A stretch of DNA of 64,000 nucleotides from VFBF01 sp034440275. Lineage in GTDB: Bacteria > Pseudomonadota > Alphaproteobacteria > Caulobacterales > Aquidulcibacteraceae. The notes below the pieces were generated by a model. That model worked only from the letters and a program-made list of their open reading frames with translations, was not told the origin of the DNA and searched no databases. Position 1 is the stretch's first letter, and the number at the start of each line of letters is the position of its first letter. The position numbers and the translations under genes were made by a program. The DNA lies in NCBI GenBank assembly GCA_034440275.1, contig JAWXBS010000024.1, forward strand, positions 1 to 64,000, read 5' to 3'. Of the stretch, positions 27,015 through 36,150 are shown in pieces.

Positions 27015-27643
27015 AGCAGGTTCTGCACGAAGTTCGGCAGCCACGGTTGACGTTGGCGGCGTAAGCGCTCCGCCGCAACGATGGATCGGAGCTGCATGTA
27101 GCTGCTGTCCAGATCTTCGTTGACAAGGACGTAGTCGTATCCATCCCAGCGGCTGATCTCGCTGTAGGCGTTGGACATTCGCTTCTTGATCACGGCCCTG
27201 TCGTCGGCCGCGCGCTCGTCGAGGCGCCGACGCAACTCGATCATCGATGGCGGCAGCAGAAACACCTTCACCACATCGGCCTGCGCGCTGTTGGTCAGTT
27301 GCTGACCACCTTGCCAATCGATGTCGAAGAGAACGTCGCGTCCCTTGTCGAGTGCATCGAGAATGGCCTCTCGTGGAGACCCGTAAAAATTGTCGTGAAC
27401 AATCGCCCACTCGAGAAATCCGTCGGCCGCGCGGTGTTCGCGGAACTGGTCCTTGGTCTTGAAGATGTAGTGCATCCCGTCGATCTCACCGGGGCGGGGT
27501 GGCCGCGTTGTCCAGGACACCGATAGTTCAATCTCCGCATCATCGCGGGTCAGCATGCGCGTCAGCGTCGTCTTGCCGGCGCCCGACGGGCTTGAGAGCA
27601 CGAGCATCAGCCCGCGGCGGCGTCTCACAACATTACCCGGCAT
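26999..27643 (-). CDS. gmk: Guanylate kinase
   Basis: A 214-residue enzyme converting GMP to GDP. The P-loop is SSPSGAGKTTLTR (near residue 17). The GMP-binding segment is SVSWTTRPPRPGEIDGMHY, and the lid carries KKRMSNAYSEI. It is the last gene of the run from fabD through mltG and yicC. It is five bases downstream of yicC, and its 3' end overlaps convergent rsmA by 16 bases. Confidence 0.97.
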   Translation of the reverse strand: MPGNVVRRRRGLMLVLSSPSGAGKTTLTRMLTRDDAEIELSVSWTTRPPRPGEIDGMHYIFKTKDQFREHRAADGFLEWAIVHDNFYGSPREAILDALDKGRDVLFDIDWQGGQQLTNSAQADVVKVFLLPPSMIELRRRLDERAADDRAVIKKRMSNAYSEISRWDGYDYVLVNEDLDSSYMQLRSIVAAERLRRQRQPWLPNFVQNLLQEDT

Positions 27644-27647
27644 GGCT

Positions 27648-28538
27648 TTACTCGACGTTGGCGCATTGCTCGCGGAACTGGTCGATCGCCGTCTTGAGGT
27701 CGAGGCCGATCCGCGTCAAGGCGAGATCGGAGGACTTGGAGCAGAGCGTGTTGGCCTCGCGGTTCAGTTCCTGGGACAGGAAATCGAGCCTCCGGCCCGC
27801 CGCTTCCGGCCCGCGGATGAGACTGCGCGCCTCTTCAGCGTGCGCCTGCAGGCGTTCCAGCTCTTCGCGCACATCAGCCTTCGACGCCAGCAGCGCCGAT
27901 TCTTGTGCAAGTCGCGCCGGATCCAGAGCGACGTCCGGCGCGAGCGCGGCTAGGCGCTCCTGCAGCCGCGTTGCGAGCGCCGCAGGCGCCGTTGCCGCGT
28001 TCTCTCGCGCCACATGTGTCAGCGCCTCGACCCGCTCCACGAGCGCTTCCAGCACGCTAGAGAGTACACGTCCCTCTTGGGTGCGCGCCGCCGCCAGTCC
28101 GTCGAACGCCGCAGCGATTCCGTCGCGCGCCGCCGCTTCCACAAGCGCGCGCGTTTCAGCGGCATCCTCGACCGCCTCATCGACAGAGATGACGCCACGC
28201 ACCTGGAGCAGGCCGTCCCAGCGCGCCGGACTTGCACGGCCGTCTGCGACATAGCGCTGGCTGGCGTCGAGCAGTCGCGCGACGAGGGCATGATCTACGG
28301 AAACGCCGCTACTCGCTTCCGTGTCGCGCGTGACAGTGAGGGTCGTCTGGATCGAGCCGCGCTTGAAACGCTGCGTGGCGGCTTCCCTTACCGCCGCCTC
28401 AAGAACTTCCAGTCCGCTCGGCAGCCGAGTCTTGATGTCCAGTCCGCGTCCGTTGACGCTGCGCGTTTCCCAGATCCGGCGACGGCCGGCGACCGCGCCG
28501 TCCGATCGCCCGAAACCTGTCATGCCTGAAATGGCCAT
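27648..28538 (-). CDS. yicC: YicC family endoribonuclease
   Basis: A 296-residue protein beginning MAISGMTGFGRSDG, the standard YicC N-terminus, with the ETRSVNGRGLDIKTRLP segment and the C-terminal DUF1732 helices (LDFLSQELNREANTLCSKSSD). YicC proteins have been characterised as endoribonucleases. The ATG at 28538 is one base after the mltG stop. Adjacency to gmk is conserved widely. A start at the internal Met of MTGFGR (28523) is possible. Confidence 0.92.
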   Translation of the reverse strand: MAISGMTGFGRSDGAVAGRRRIWETRSVNGRGLDIKTRLPSGLEVLEAAVREAATQRFKRGSIQTTLTVTRDTEASSGVSVDHALVARLLDASQRYVADGRASPARWDGLLQVRGVISVDEAVEDAAETRALVEAAARDGIAAAFDGLAAARTQEGRVLSSVLEALVERVEALTHVARENAATAPAALATRLQERLAALAPDVALDPARLAQESALLASKADVREELERLQAHAEEARSLIRGPEAAGRRLDFLSQELNREANTLCSKSSDLALTRIGLDLKTAIDQFREQCANVE

Positions 28539-28539
28539 C

Positions 28540-29565
28540 TCAGGGCCGCGCTGGCGCGGTCGCCGCAGCGGCTGCGCGTTGCTTTTCCACTTCGCGCCAA
28601 TTGGCGACGTTGCGGTTGTGCTCTTCCACGGTCGCCGCGAACACGTGACCGCCCGTCCCGTCCGCGACAAAAAAGAGATCGTTCGTGGTCGGTGGATTGA
28701 GAACGGCTTCGATGGCGTCGCGGCCCGGATTGGCGATGGGCGTCGGCGGCAGCGCCGGAATGAAATAAGTATTGTAGGCCGTGCGCCGTTCAAGCTCGCT
28801 CTTGCGGATGCCGCGCCCGAGGGGACGCCCCTTCGTGATGCCGTAGATGATCGTTGGATCCGATTGCAACGGTATGCCTTGGCGCAGCCGGTTCACGAAC
28901 ACAGCAGCCACACGCGGGCGTTCCGAGGCGATCCCCGTTTCCTTTTCGACGACGGACGCCAGCGTGATCGCTTCCTCCGGCGTCTTGATCGGCAGGTTTG
29001 CCGCGCGCTTGGGCCAGAGTTCGTCGATCACCTTCTGCTGGTCGGCGCGCATGCGTTCGAGCAGTTCGGTGCGATCCATGCCGCGCATGACCATGTAGGT
29101 CTCCGGCAGCAGCGAGCCTTCAGGCAATGTGGAGAGTGTCACCTCGCCGGTGAGCACGTCCGACTTCTTGACGATGTCGAGGATCATGTCGCTGGTCAGG
29201 CCCTCGGCGACGGTGATCGGGAAGAGCCGCATTCTGCCGGACTCGATCTTCTCGAGAACGCTGCGCAGCGGTTCGCCCGGCGCAGCAATGTACTCGCCCG
29301 CCTTCAGACCACCGGGCTTCGTGTAAAGCTCAGCCGCCGCGCGGAACACCCAGGCGTTGCGGATGACGCCTTCCTTTTCCAGCGTGCGCCCGATTTCCAT
29401 GACGCCGTCGCCGCGCTCGACGACAAACACCACATCGCGCGCAAGCGGGCCGTCGCGGTGGATTTCCCAGAGAGCGAAGACGCCGACCGCGAGGCCCGCG
29501 AAAGCCAACGTCCAGAGCAGAGAAAAGAATGCGCCGAAGGGCGAGCGCCGCCTGTCGACGGCCAT
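28540..29565 (-). CDS. mltG: Endolytic murein transglycosylase MltG
   Basis: A 341-residue YceG/MltG protein that terminates glycan strand growth in peptidoglycan. There is one N-terminal membrane anchor (about residues 11-34). The LysM-like domain follows (VVERGDGVMEIGRTLEKEGVI), then the catalytic domain with SVVEKETG (catalytic Glu near 222), LPLQSDPTIIYG-like IPLQSDPTIIYG, and AYNTYFIPALPPTPIANPG. The ATG at 29565 overlaps the fabF stop by one base. Confidence 0.95.
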   Translation of the reverse strand: MAVDRRRSPFGAFFSLLWTLAFAGLAVGVFALWEIHRDGPLARDVVFVVERGDGVMEIGRTLEKEGVIRNAWVFRAAAELYTKPGGLKAGEYIAAPGEPLRSVLEKIESGRMRLFPITVAEGLTSDMILDIVKKSDVLTGEVTLSTLPEGSLLPETYMVMRGMDRTELLERMRADQQKVIDELWPKRAANLPIKTPEEAITLASVVEKETGIASERPRVAAVFVNRLRQGIPLQSDPTIIYGITKGRPLGRGIRKSELERRTAYNTYFIPALPPTPIANPGRDAIEAVLNPPTTNDLFFVADGTGGHVFAATVEEHNRNVANWREVEKQRAAAAATAPARP

Positions 29566-30851
29566 CAGTCGACCGCCGTCAGGATCAGCGCCGCGTTGGT
29601 GCCCCCGAAGCCGAACGAGTTCGACATGGCGGCGCGTATCGGCCGACGTCGGGCCGTACGTGGCACCAGATCGATCGCCGTCTCCACGGACGGGTTGTCC
29701 AGGTTGAGCGTCGGCGGGGCGACGCCATCGCGGATCGCGAGGGTGCAAAATACGGCCTCTACCGCCCCCGCGGCCCCGAGAAGGTGTCCGATCGCCGATT
29801 TCGTCGAGGACATCGAGAGGTTTGCCGCCGAGGCACCGAAGACGCGCTCAATGGCTTTCAGTTCGATCTCGTCGCCCACCGGTGTCGAGGTGCCGTGGGT
29901 GTTGAGGTAGTCGATGTCGGAGGGCTTCATGCCGCTGTCTGCGAGCGCAGCCATCATGGCGCGATAACCGCCGTCGCCGTCTTCGGAGGGCGAGGTGATG
30001 TGAAAGGCGTCGCCTGAGAGGCCGTAGCCCTTCACTTCCGCATACATCGTCGCGCCGCGCTTCTTGGCGTGCTCGTACTCCTCGAGGATCACGACGCCGG
30101 CGCCTTCGCCCATGACGAAACCGTCGCGGTCCTTGTCATAGGGACGCGACGCCTTCTCGGGCGTTTCGTTGAAGTCGGTGGACATGGCGCGCAGCGCGCA
30201 GAATCCCGCAAAGCCGATACGGCAGACCGCCGCTTCGGTGCCGCCTGCGACCATGACGTCGGCATCGCCGTTCTTGATCAGACGCGCAGCATCGCCAATG
30301 GCGTGCGCGCCGGTGGCGCAGGCCGTGACCACAGAGTGGTTCGGGCCTTTGAAGCCGTGCTTGATCGAGACCTGCCCGGAAGCGAGGTTGATCAGCGCGC
30401 CGGGAATGAAGAATGGGCTGATCTTGCGCGGGCCGTCGCGTTCCAGCTGGAGCGCGGTGTCGGCGATGGAGGAAAGACCTCCGATACCCGAGCCAATCAG
30501 CACGCCCGTGCGCTTCTTGTCCTCTTCGGACTCGGGCTTCCAGCCGGAATCCGCCACCGCCTCATCAGCAGCGGCGACCGCATAGAGGATGAAGTCATCG
30601 ACGCGGCGCTGTTCTTTGGCCGACATGGTCTTGTCGGGATCGAACGAACCTTCGATGTCGGGACCGCCGCCGCCGCGACCATCGACGCGCGGCACGACGC
30701 CCGCGACGCGGCACGGCAGATCATCGACCTTCATGTGGTCGATGCGCTTGATCCCGCTTTCGCCCGCGATAATGCGCTTCCACACATGTTCGCGGCCGAC
30801 GCCCACAGGCGTCACGAGCCCAATGCCGGTGATTACGACGCGACGCGTCAA
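29565..30851 (-). CDS. fabF: 3-oxoacyl-ACP synthase II
   Basis: A 428-residue KAS II elongating acyl-ACP with malonyl-ACP. The Cys-His-His triad is visible in TACATGAHAIG, LNTHGTSTPVGD and KSAIGHLLGAAGA. The N-terminal VVITGIGLVTPVGVG and C-terminal NSFGFGGTNAALI are typical. It is 16 bases downstream of acpP, the usual acpP-fabF pair. Confidence 0.97.
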   Translation of the reverse strand: MTRRVVITGIGLVTPVGVGREHVWKRIIAGESGIKRIDHMKVDDLPCRVAGVVPRVDGRGGGGPDIEGSFDPDKTMSAKEQRRVDDFILYAVAAADEAVADSGWKPESEEDKKRTGVLIGSGIGGLSSIADTALQLERDGPRKISPFFIPGALINLASGQVSIKHGFKGPNHSVVTACATGAHAIGDAARLIKNGDADVMVAGGTEAAVCRIGFAGFCALRAMSTDFNETPEKASRPYDKDRDGFVMGEGAGVVILEEYEHAKKRGATMYAEVKGYGLSGDAFHITSPSEDGDGGYRAMMAALADSGMKPSDIDYLNTHGTSTPVGDEIELKAIERVFGASAANLSMSSTKSAIGHLLGAAGAVEAVFCTLAIRDGVAPPTLNLDNPSVETAIDLVPRTARRRPIRAAMSNSFGFGGTNAALILTAVD

Positions 30852-30867
30852 AGCGGCGTCTCCGCGT

Positions 30868-31104
30868 TCAGGCGAGCTTGCTTTCGATGAACTTCACGGC
30901 GTCGCCCACCGTCTGGATGTGCTCAGCGGCGTCATCCGGGATCTCGACGCTGAATTCTTCCTCAAACGCCATGACGAGTTCGACGTTGTCGAGCGAGTCG
31001 GCGCCGAGATCGTCGATGAAGCTCGCCTTGTCCGTCACCTTGTCGGGCGAGGTTTCGAGGTGCTTCACAACGATGGATTTTACGCGTTCAAAAACGTCGG
31101 ACAT
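30868..31104 (-). CDS. acpP: Acyl carrier protein
   Basis: A 78-residue ACP. The phosphopantetheine attachment Ser is residue 37 in GADSLDNVELV. The protein is acidic and of standard length. Most relatives have Thr where this has Asn (DSLDTVE versus DSLDNVE), a minor variation. It has a 151-base gap upstream, the longest in the fab cluster, which probably holds its own promoter, as is usual for highly expressed ACP genes. Confidence 0.97.
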   Translation of the reverse strand: MSDVFERVKSIVVKHLETSPDKVTDKASFIDDLGADSLDNVELVMAFEEEFSVEIPDDAAEHIQTVGDAVKFIESKLA

Positions 31105-31255
31105 GGACGCCTCACGATGTCGAAAAAAAGGGAACGAACGGCTCTTCGCCCTTCAGGTTCAAAGGGCCGGATCGATTGACGGGGGCTCCGCTACCATACC
31201 TCTTTCAGCTTGGCTACCGGCCCGCCCCAGACCCTTGCGGGAGGCGGAAACGGGG

Positions 31256-31999
31256 TCAGATCATCGCCATCCCGCCGTTGACGTGCAAGGTCTGCCCGGT
31301 GACGTAAGCAGCTTCGTCGCTCGCGAGATAGACCGCTGCGGCGGCGATGTCGCGTCCCTCCCCCAGCCTCCCGAGTGGGATGCGTCCCAGCAGCGCTTCC
31401 TTCTGCTGGTCGGCGAGGACATCGGTCATCGGCGAGGCGATGAAGCCCGGCGCGATGCAGTTGGCGGTGATGTTGCGGCTCGCGACTTCCTGCGCCAGCG
31501 CCTTGGTGAAGCCGATGACGCCGGCCTTGGAGGCCGCGTAGTTGGTCTGGCCCGGATTGCCCGTCACGCCGACCACGGAGGTGATCGCAATGATCCGGCC
31601 ATGCCTGCGCTTCATCATTCCGCGCAGAGCCGCTCGCGTGAGGCGAAAATACGCCTCCAGATTCACCTTCTGAACGAAGGTCCAGTCTTCGTCCTTCATC
31701 CGCAGCAGCAGCCCATCCTTGGTGACTCCGGCGTTCGAGACGAGGATATCGAGACCGCCCAATGCTTCTTCGGCGCGACCGATGAGGCCGTCGACAGCGG
31801 CTTCGTCCGAGAGATTGCAAGGCAGTACGGGGTGCTGATCGCCGATCTCGGCGCGCACGGCTTCGAGCGCCTCAGCCCGCGTGCCCGAGAGCGCCACGGT
31901 TGCGCCCTGGGCCGCGAGCGCGCGCGCAATGGCGCCGCCGAGGCCTCCGCTCGCGCCCGTTACTAGCGCCTTCCTTCCCGTCAGATCGAACATCGGCAT
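31256..31999 (-). CDS. fabG: 3-oxoacyl-ACP reductase
   Basis: A 247-residue short-chain dehydrogenase reducing 3-oxoacyl-ACP. The NADPH motif TGASGGLGGAIA is near residue 15. NAG is in VSNAGV, and Tyr-Lys is in YAASKAGVIG. The C-terminal YVTGQTLHVNGGMAMI matches FabG. Two Met codons are possible (31999 and 31993). It is nine bases downstream of fabD. Confidence 0.95.
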   Translation of the reverse strand: MPMFDLTGRKALVTGASGGLGGAIARALAAQGATVALSGTRAEALEAVRAEIGDQHPVLPCNLSDEAAVDGLIGRAEEALGGLDILVSNAGVTKDGLLLRMKDEDWTFVQKVNLEAYFRLTRAALRGMMKRRHGRIIAITSVVGVTGNPGQTNYAASKAGVIGFTKALAQEVASRNITANCIAPGFIASPMTDVLADQQKEALLGRIPLGRLGEGRDIAAAAVYLASDEAAYVTGQTLHVNGGMAMI

Positions 32000-32008
32000 C
32001 GCTCTTCT

Positions 32009-32947
32009 TCAGACTGTCTTCGCGAAGGCTTCAAGTTGCGCGGGCTCGTTCAGGGCGAGCCCTTCGCACTCTGGTGCGCCGCGCTTGATGCCGTTGGTCA
32101 AGACTTTTCCGGCGCCCACCTCGACGAAGCGCGTAACGCCGAGCGCGGCCATGGCGGCGACACTTTCGCGCCAGCGCACGCGGCCAGTCACCTGCTCAAG
32201 GAGCAGCTTGCGTATTTCCGCCGGCGCCAAGGTCGGCGCGGCGGTGACATTGGCGATGACCTGCAACGCAGGCGGCGCGATCTCGACGCCATCAAGCGCC
32301 TCAGCCATCACGGCGACGGCAGGCTGCATCAGTGGACTGTGAAATGGTGCGGACACATTCAGGAGGATGGCGCGGACACCGCGTTCCTTCGCGGCCTCGA
32401 TCGCGGCATCGACCCCCGCCTTTTCGCCCGAAATAACGACGTTTCCGTAGTTGTTGTCGTTGGCCACCACGCACGCGGCAACCTTGGCGCCTTCGGCGGC
32501 GATCTCCTCTGCGAGCGCCACATCGACCTTGCCTATCAGCGACGCCATTGCGCCCGCGCCGAATGGAACAGCGGCCTGCATCGCGTCGCCACGCCGGCGC
32601 AAAAGACGCGCCGCGTCTGCGACGGTAAACGCGCCAGCCGCCGCGAGCGCCGAATATTCACCGAGTGAGTGCCCGGCGACGCACGTCGCCGTCGTGACCT
32701 TCACACCGAACTCCGCATCCAGCGCACGCATCGCCGCGAGGCTGACCGCCATCAGCGCCGGCTGTGTGTTCGAGGTGCGCGTCAGCGCTTCCTCATCGTC
32801 ACCCCACATCACGCGCGACAGCTTCTCACCGAGCGCGTCGTCGACTTCCTCAAAAACCAGGCGGGCCGCCCCGAAGACTTCGGCAAGCGACTTGCCCATG
32901 CCGAGGCTCTGGCTGCCTTGCCCCGGAAAAATGAAAGCGATGCTCAT
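32009..32947 (-). CDS. fabD: Malonyl-CoA:ACP transacylase
   Basis: A 312-residue acyltransferase loading malonyl onto ACP. It begins with FIFPGQGSQSLGMG. The active-site Ser is in VAGHSLGEYSALAA (near residue 92), the catalytic His is in NVSAPFHSPLM (near 200), and the C-terminal FVEVGAGKVLTNGIKR is typical. It is first in the minus-strand fab run and divergent from the membrane-protein gene at 33087. Confidence 0.97.
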   Translation of the reverse strand: MSIAFIFPGQGSQSLGMGKSLAEVFGAARLVFEEVDDALGEKLSRVMWGDDEEALTRTSNTQPALMAVSLAAMRALDAEFGVKVTTATCVAGHSLGEYSALAAAGAFTVADAARLLRRRGDAMQAAVPFGAGAMASLIGKVDVALAEEIAAEGAKVAACVVANDNNYGNVVISGEKAGVDAAIEAAKERGVRAILLNVSAPFHSPLMQPAVAVMAEALDGVEIAPPALQVIANVTAAPTLAPAEIRKLLLEQVTGRVRWRESVAAMAALGVTRFVEVGAGKVLTNGIKRGAPECEGLALNEPAQLEAFAKTV

Positions 32948-33086
32948 GGTTCGACCCGGCTGATCCGAAGGGGGCCCGCGTAGCGGAAGAGGCCACGGGC
33001 GACAAGGCGCAGAAACCCGAACCTCGTTTACGCCGAATTCACCCCGATTGGCGATTTGTGCACCTCGTCAAGGAGAGTTTTGCGGA

Positions 33087-33713
33087 ATGGGTCATCGGCG
33101 CGACGACGGGCAAGTGGAACAGGCGGGGTTGGCGATCGCCGCCGGCCTCTTCACGCTCGTGTCGCCGTGGGGCGCCGCCTTCGTGCTTGCCGCGGTCGGC
33201 GTCGCCTTTGCGGCGCAGGCCCGCTTGAGCGCTCACAGGACCTCCGATGTTTCGGCGCTGCTGGCGCTAGCCGGCGTGGCCCTCTGCGGCGCGGCGTTCG
33301 GCTGGGAGGGCGCAGTCGGCGCGGCACTGGTATGGCGCGGCTGGTCGGAGATTGCCTGCGCTCCCGAAACCTGCGGACTCGCCGAGCCGCCTTGGCTGGC
33401 CGTCGTCTACCGGTGGTCGCCGGTCGCCTCCGCACTCCTTTTCCGTCTCGAAGCGCCGCTTGTCGTCACGGTCGTGGTGGCGAGCGTCGCGGGCCTTACA
33501 CTCGCGGACTGGGCCTTGCGACGTCTGGCCGAGTGGCGACTGGGCGAGCCACAGCCGTTCGACACCCGTGGCTACATGGTTACGCAGGGCCGCGTCCTCG
33601 GAATCATCCTGCTGCTGCCGGAGCCCACCGCCGCGCTTGCTGCGCTTACAGCGCTCGCGGCGGCGCGCCGGGTAGAGCAGAGGCCACAGGCCAGCTACGC
33701 CACAGCGCTGTAG
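33087..33713 (+). CDS. Hypothetical multi-pass membrane protein
   Basis: A 208-residue protein, Ala/Leu/Val/Trp-rich, with five or so hydrophobic stretches (about residues 12-45, 55-80, 110-150 and 170-195). A CAPETCG pair of cysteines sits in a loop near residue 92-96. The ATG at 33087 has AGGAG at 33071-33075. I do not recognise a family. Its 3' end overlaps the convergent MBL gene by 19 bases. It is divergent from fabD with a 139-base gap. Confidence 0.6.
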   Translation: MGHRRDDGQVEQAGLAIAAGLFTLVSPWGAAFVLAAVGVAFAAQARLSAHRTSDVSALLALAGVALCGAAFGWEGAVGAALVWRGWSEIACAPETCGLAEPPWLAVVYRWSPVASALLFRLEAPLVVTVVVASVAGLTLADWALRRLAEWRLGEPQPFDTRGYMVTQGRVLGIILLLPEPTAALAALTALAAARRVEQRPQASYATAL

Positions 33714-34774
33714 TAGGCGACGCCGCCATCATCATATCGGACACGCGCTTTGCCGCGCGCGATCAGGCAATTTAGATGCGCCATGGTTTCGCCGGTCGCC
33801 ATGCCCAGAATGTCGCCGCCAATGGAGCGCGCGAACAGCGCGCCAAACAGGTCAATGGCGCGCTTTTCGCCCTTCTGCAGGCGATTTTCCATGCGGGTGA
33901 GTGCGCGTTCATGGCCGACGACAAGGTGCCGCGCGCGCGCCTGAAGGCCGTAGAAGGGCTCGTTGTGTGACGGCAGAACCAGAGGATTGCCCGTCACGGT
34001 CGCATGGAGTTTCTCACAGCTGCCGATCCAGTCAGTCAGCGGATCACCATCCGGCTCCGTGGGAAACACCGAGACGTTGGAGGAAATGCGCGGCAGTATC
34101 TGGTCGCCTGAAATGAAGACATTCAAGTCTGGCTGCCAGAGACAGGCATGTTCGGGGCTGTGCCCGTTGCCGGTCACGATGGTCCACGGACGACCCCCAA
34201 CGTCGATCGTCTCGCCGTCCACAAGCCGGCGAAAACCGTCAGGCAAACGCGAAACCGCCTTGCCGAAGCCGCCGAACCGCACGCGGTAGGAATCGAGAGC
34301 GTCTTCCTCCCAACCCGCCGCGCGGTAAAAGCGGACCCCCTCCTCCGGCGCTTCCCGCCCCGTGTCGGCGACGAGCATCCGGCAGGTGATGTACTCCAGC
34401 CGACTTATCCACAACCGGCAATTGAACTTCCGGGTGATCCAGCCAGCGAGGCCGATGTGGTCGGGATGCATATGGGTGCAGATGACCCGGGTGATGGGGC
34501 GGCCCTTCAACACCCGCTCGAAGACGGACCGCCAGTGCTCCCGCACTGGCTCGGTGGCGACGCCGGTATCCACCAGCGCATAGCCCTCGCCGTCCTCGAT
34601 CAGCCACAAGTTGATCCACTGCAGTACGAACGGCAGTGGCATGCGCACCCAGATCACGCCGGGCGCGACCTCCAGTGTCTCCCCCGCCCCGGGAATGTCG
34701 GGGAAAGGGTAGTCGAGCTTGGGGCGGACCAGCGTATCGGCCGCAGCGTCCTCAAGGCCGTCCATGGCGGTCAT
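33695..34774 (-). CDS. Metallo-beta-lactamase fold hydrolase
   Basis: A 359-residue MBL-fold protein. The zinc motif HMHPDHIG is near residue 105, with the further ligands in GNGHSPEH and SGDQILP, and a long C-terminal helical domain (about 250-359). This layout is close to uncharacterised bacterial MBL hydrolases related to glyoxalase II; it has no signal peptide, so a cytoplasmic thioester or lactone hydrolase is more likely than a beta-lactamase. The start at 34774 (MTAMDG) is one of two close Mets. Confidence 0.85.
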   Translation of the reverse strand: MTAMDGLEDAAADTLVRPKLDYPFPDIPGAGETLEVAPGVIWVRMPLPFVLQWINLWLIEDGEGYALVDTGVATEPVREHWRSVFERVLKGRPITRVICTHMHPDHIGLAGWITRKFNCRLWISRLEYITCRMLVADTGREAPEEGVRFYRAAGWEEDALDSYRVRFGGFGKAVSRLPDGFRRLVDGETIDVGGRPWTIVTGNGHSPEHACLWQPDLNVFISGDQILPRISSNVSVFPTEPDGDPLTDWIGSCEKLHATVTGNPLVLPSHNEPFYGLQARARHLVVGHERALTRMENRLQKGEKRAIDLFGALFARSIGGDILGMATGETMAHLNCLIARGKARVRYDDGGVAYYSAVA

Positions 34775-34893
34775 GGAAATCTCCGGTTTGCGGCACGATG
34801 GCGTGAACCCCTGCGCTGGTAAAGGCGGGCTTCGCATCCCGTTCATTTTGCCGCTAAGCTCACCACCGGGATAAATCGAAGGGGAGCATGCGC

Positions 34894-36150
34894 ATGAAGC
34901 GCATCGCCATCTGCATGGACGGGACCTGGCAGAAGTTGCGCCAGGATCGCCCCACCAACATCAACATCATCTCCCGGAGCGTGTCCCTCCACGTCGGCGA
35001 CATCCAGCAGATCGTGATCTACATGCCCGGCGTGGGCTCGACACTGGACGCCCTCAAGGGTGTGCAGTCCGGGATCAGCGGCTTTGCGGCGTCGCTCGGC
35101 TCCTTCATTGGCGGCGTGTTCGGCGACGGCCTCGAGGATGCGATCCTCGACACCTACCTGCGGCTCGCCTTCAACTACGAACCCGGCGACGAAATCTATA
35201 TCTTCGGCTTCAGCCGTGGCGCTTTTTCTGCGCGCAGTCTTGCGGCGCTGATCGGCAAATGCGGCATTCTCAGCCGCCGCTACGCCGACAAGGCAGGCGA
35301 GGCGTTCGAACTCTATCGCGATCCCGACTGCACCGCCGACAGCGGTCGCGCCGTGGAATTTCGCACGTCGTTCGGCAAGCAGCTCGGCGACGCCGTTGGC
35401 GCGGACCGCCGCGATTTTCGTCCGCAAATCAACTATCTTGGCATCTTCGATACCGTTGGCCAACGTGGCCTGCCATCCGCGCTCGGGCCGCTTTCGGACT
35501 GGGGCAACGAGAAGTACGCCTTCCACGATCTCGATCTCGGCGGTCACGTCAGGTCGGCGCGGCACGCGTTGGCCATCGACGAAAGGCGCTCCGCTTTTCG
35601 GCCCACGTTCTGGACCAATCTGGAGGCCTTGAACGCCAAGTCGGCCGCCAGCGGCGGCGCGCGCGATGCTTACGAACAGCGCTGATTCGTCGGCGCTCAC
35701 GGCGACATCGGCGGCGGAAATCCCTCCACACTCTCCAGTTTCCCGCTCGCGTGGATCGTAGACGGCGCCGAGCGCGCGGGGCTTTCCTTCGATCGCGCGT
35801 CGCATTCGCCGCTTACGCAGACCCAGCTTCCGGTGTGCCTCGATCCGGCGCAACAGATCACGCGTTCGCGCTTTCCCAAAAGCCTCAATCCGATCAATTG
35901 GCCCGGACGGTGGCGCAGCATCGCCGATATGCGTGAGCCGGTGGCGCGCGATGTCGCCGAGGCGACGCTCCACAATTCTGTGGCGCTACGCACTGCAAGC
36001 CCGGCGCTGCGCAAGAAGCCCTACAGGCCGCCGCCCCTGAAATTCTACATGCCCGCGCTGCAGGAGATTGCAGGACCTGTGGCGCTGATGGCGACTCTGG
36101 TCGATCTAGTGAACCGCGAACCGAAGAAGAAGCGCGGTCTTTTTGGCTGA
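34894..36150 (+). pseudogene. DUF2235 alpha/beta-hydrolase-like gene with in-frame TGA
   Basis: The DUF2235 family (T6SS phospholipase Tle1-like and related hydrolases) is recognised by RIAICMDGTWQ at the N-terminus, the nucleophile elbow IFGFSRGAFSARSL (near residue 109) and the second conserved block FVGAHGDIGGG. A TGA at 35683-35685 interrupts the frame exactly before FVGAHGD, where relatives have Trp (TGG). The same frame then continues 154 codons to 36150 with normal composition. RBS AAGGGGA at 34879-34885 favours the ATG at 34894. A single-base nonsense change or sequencing error is most likely; the first part alone (34894-35685) would lack the last third. The stop abuts the acyl-CoA dehydrogenase stop. 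Confidence 0.85.

Noticed and set aside
33695..34774. Metallo-beta-lactamase giving antibiotic resistance
   Set aside because: No signal peptide, a long C-terminal helical domain and the HxHxDH pattern of general MBL hydrolases.
34894..36150. Selenocysteine at the TGA codon
   Set aside because: The position is Trp in the family and no SECIS-like hairpin is obvious after it.
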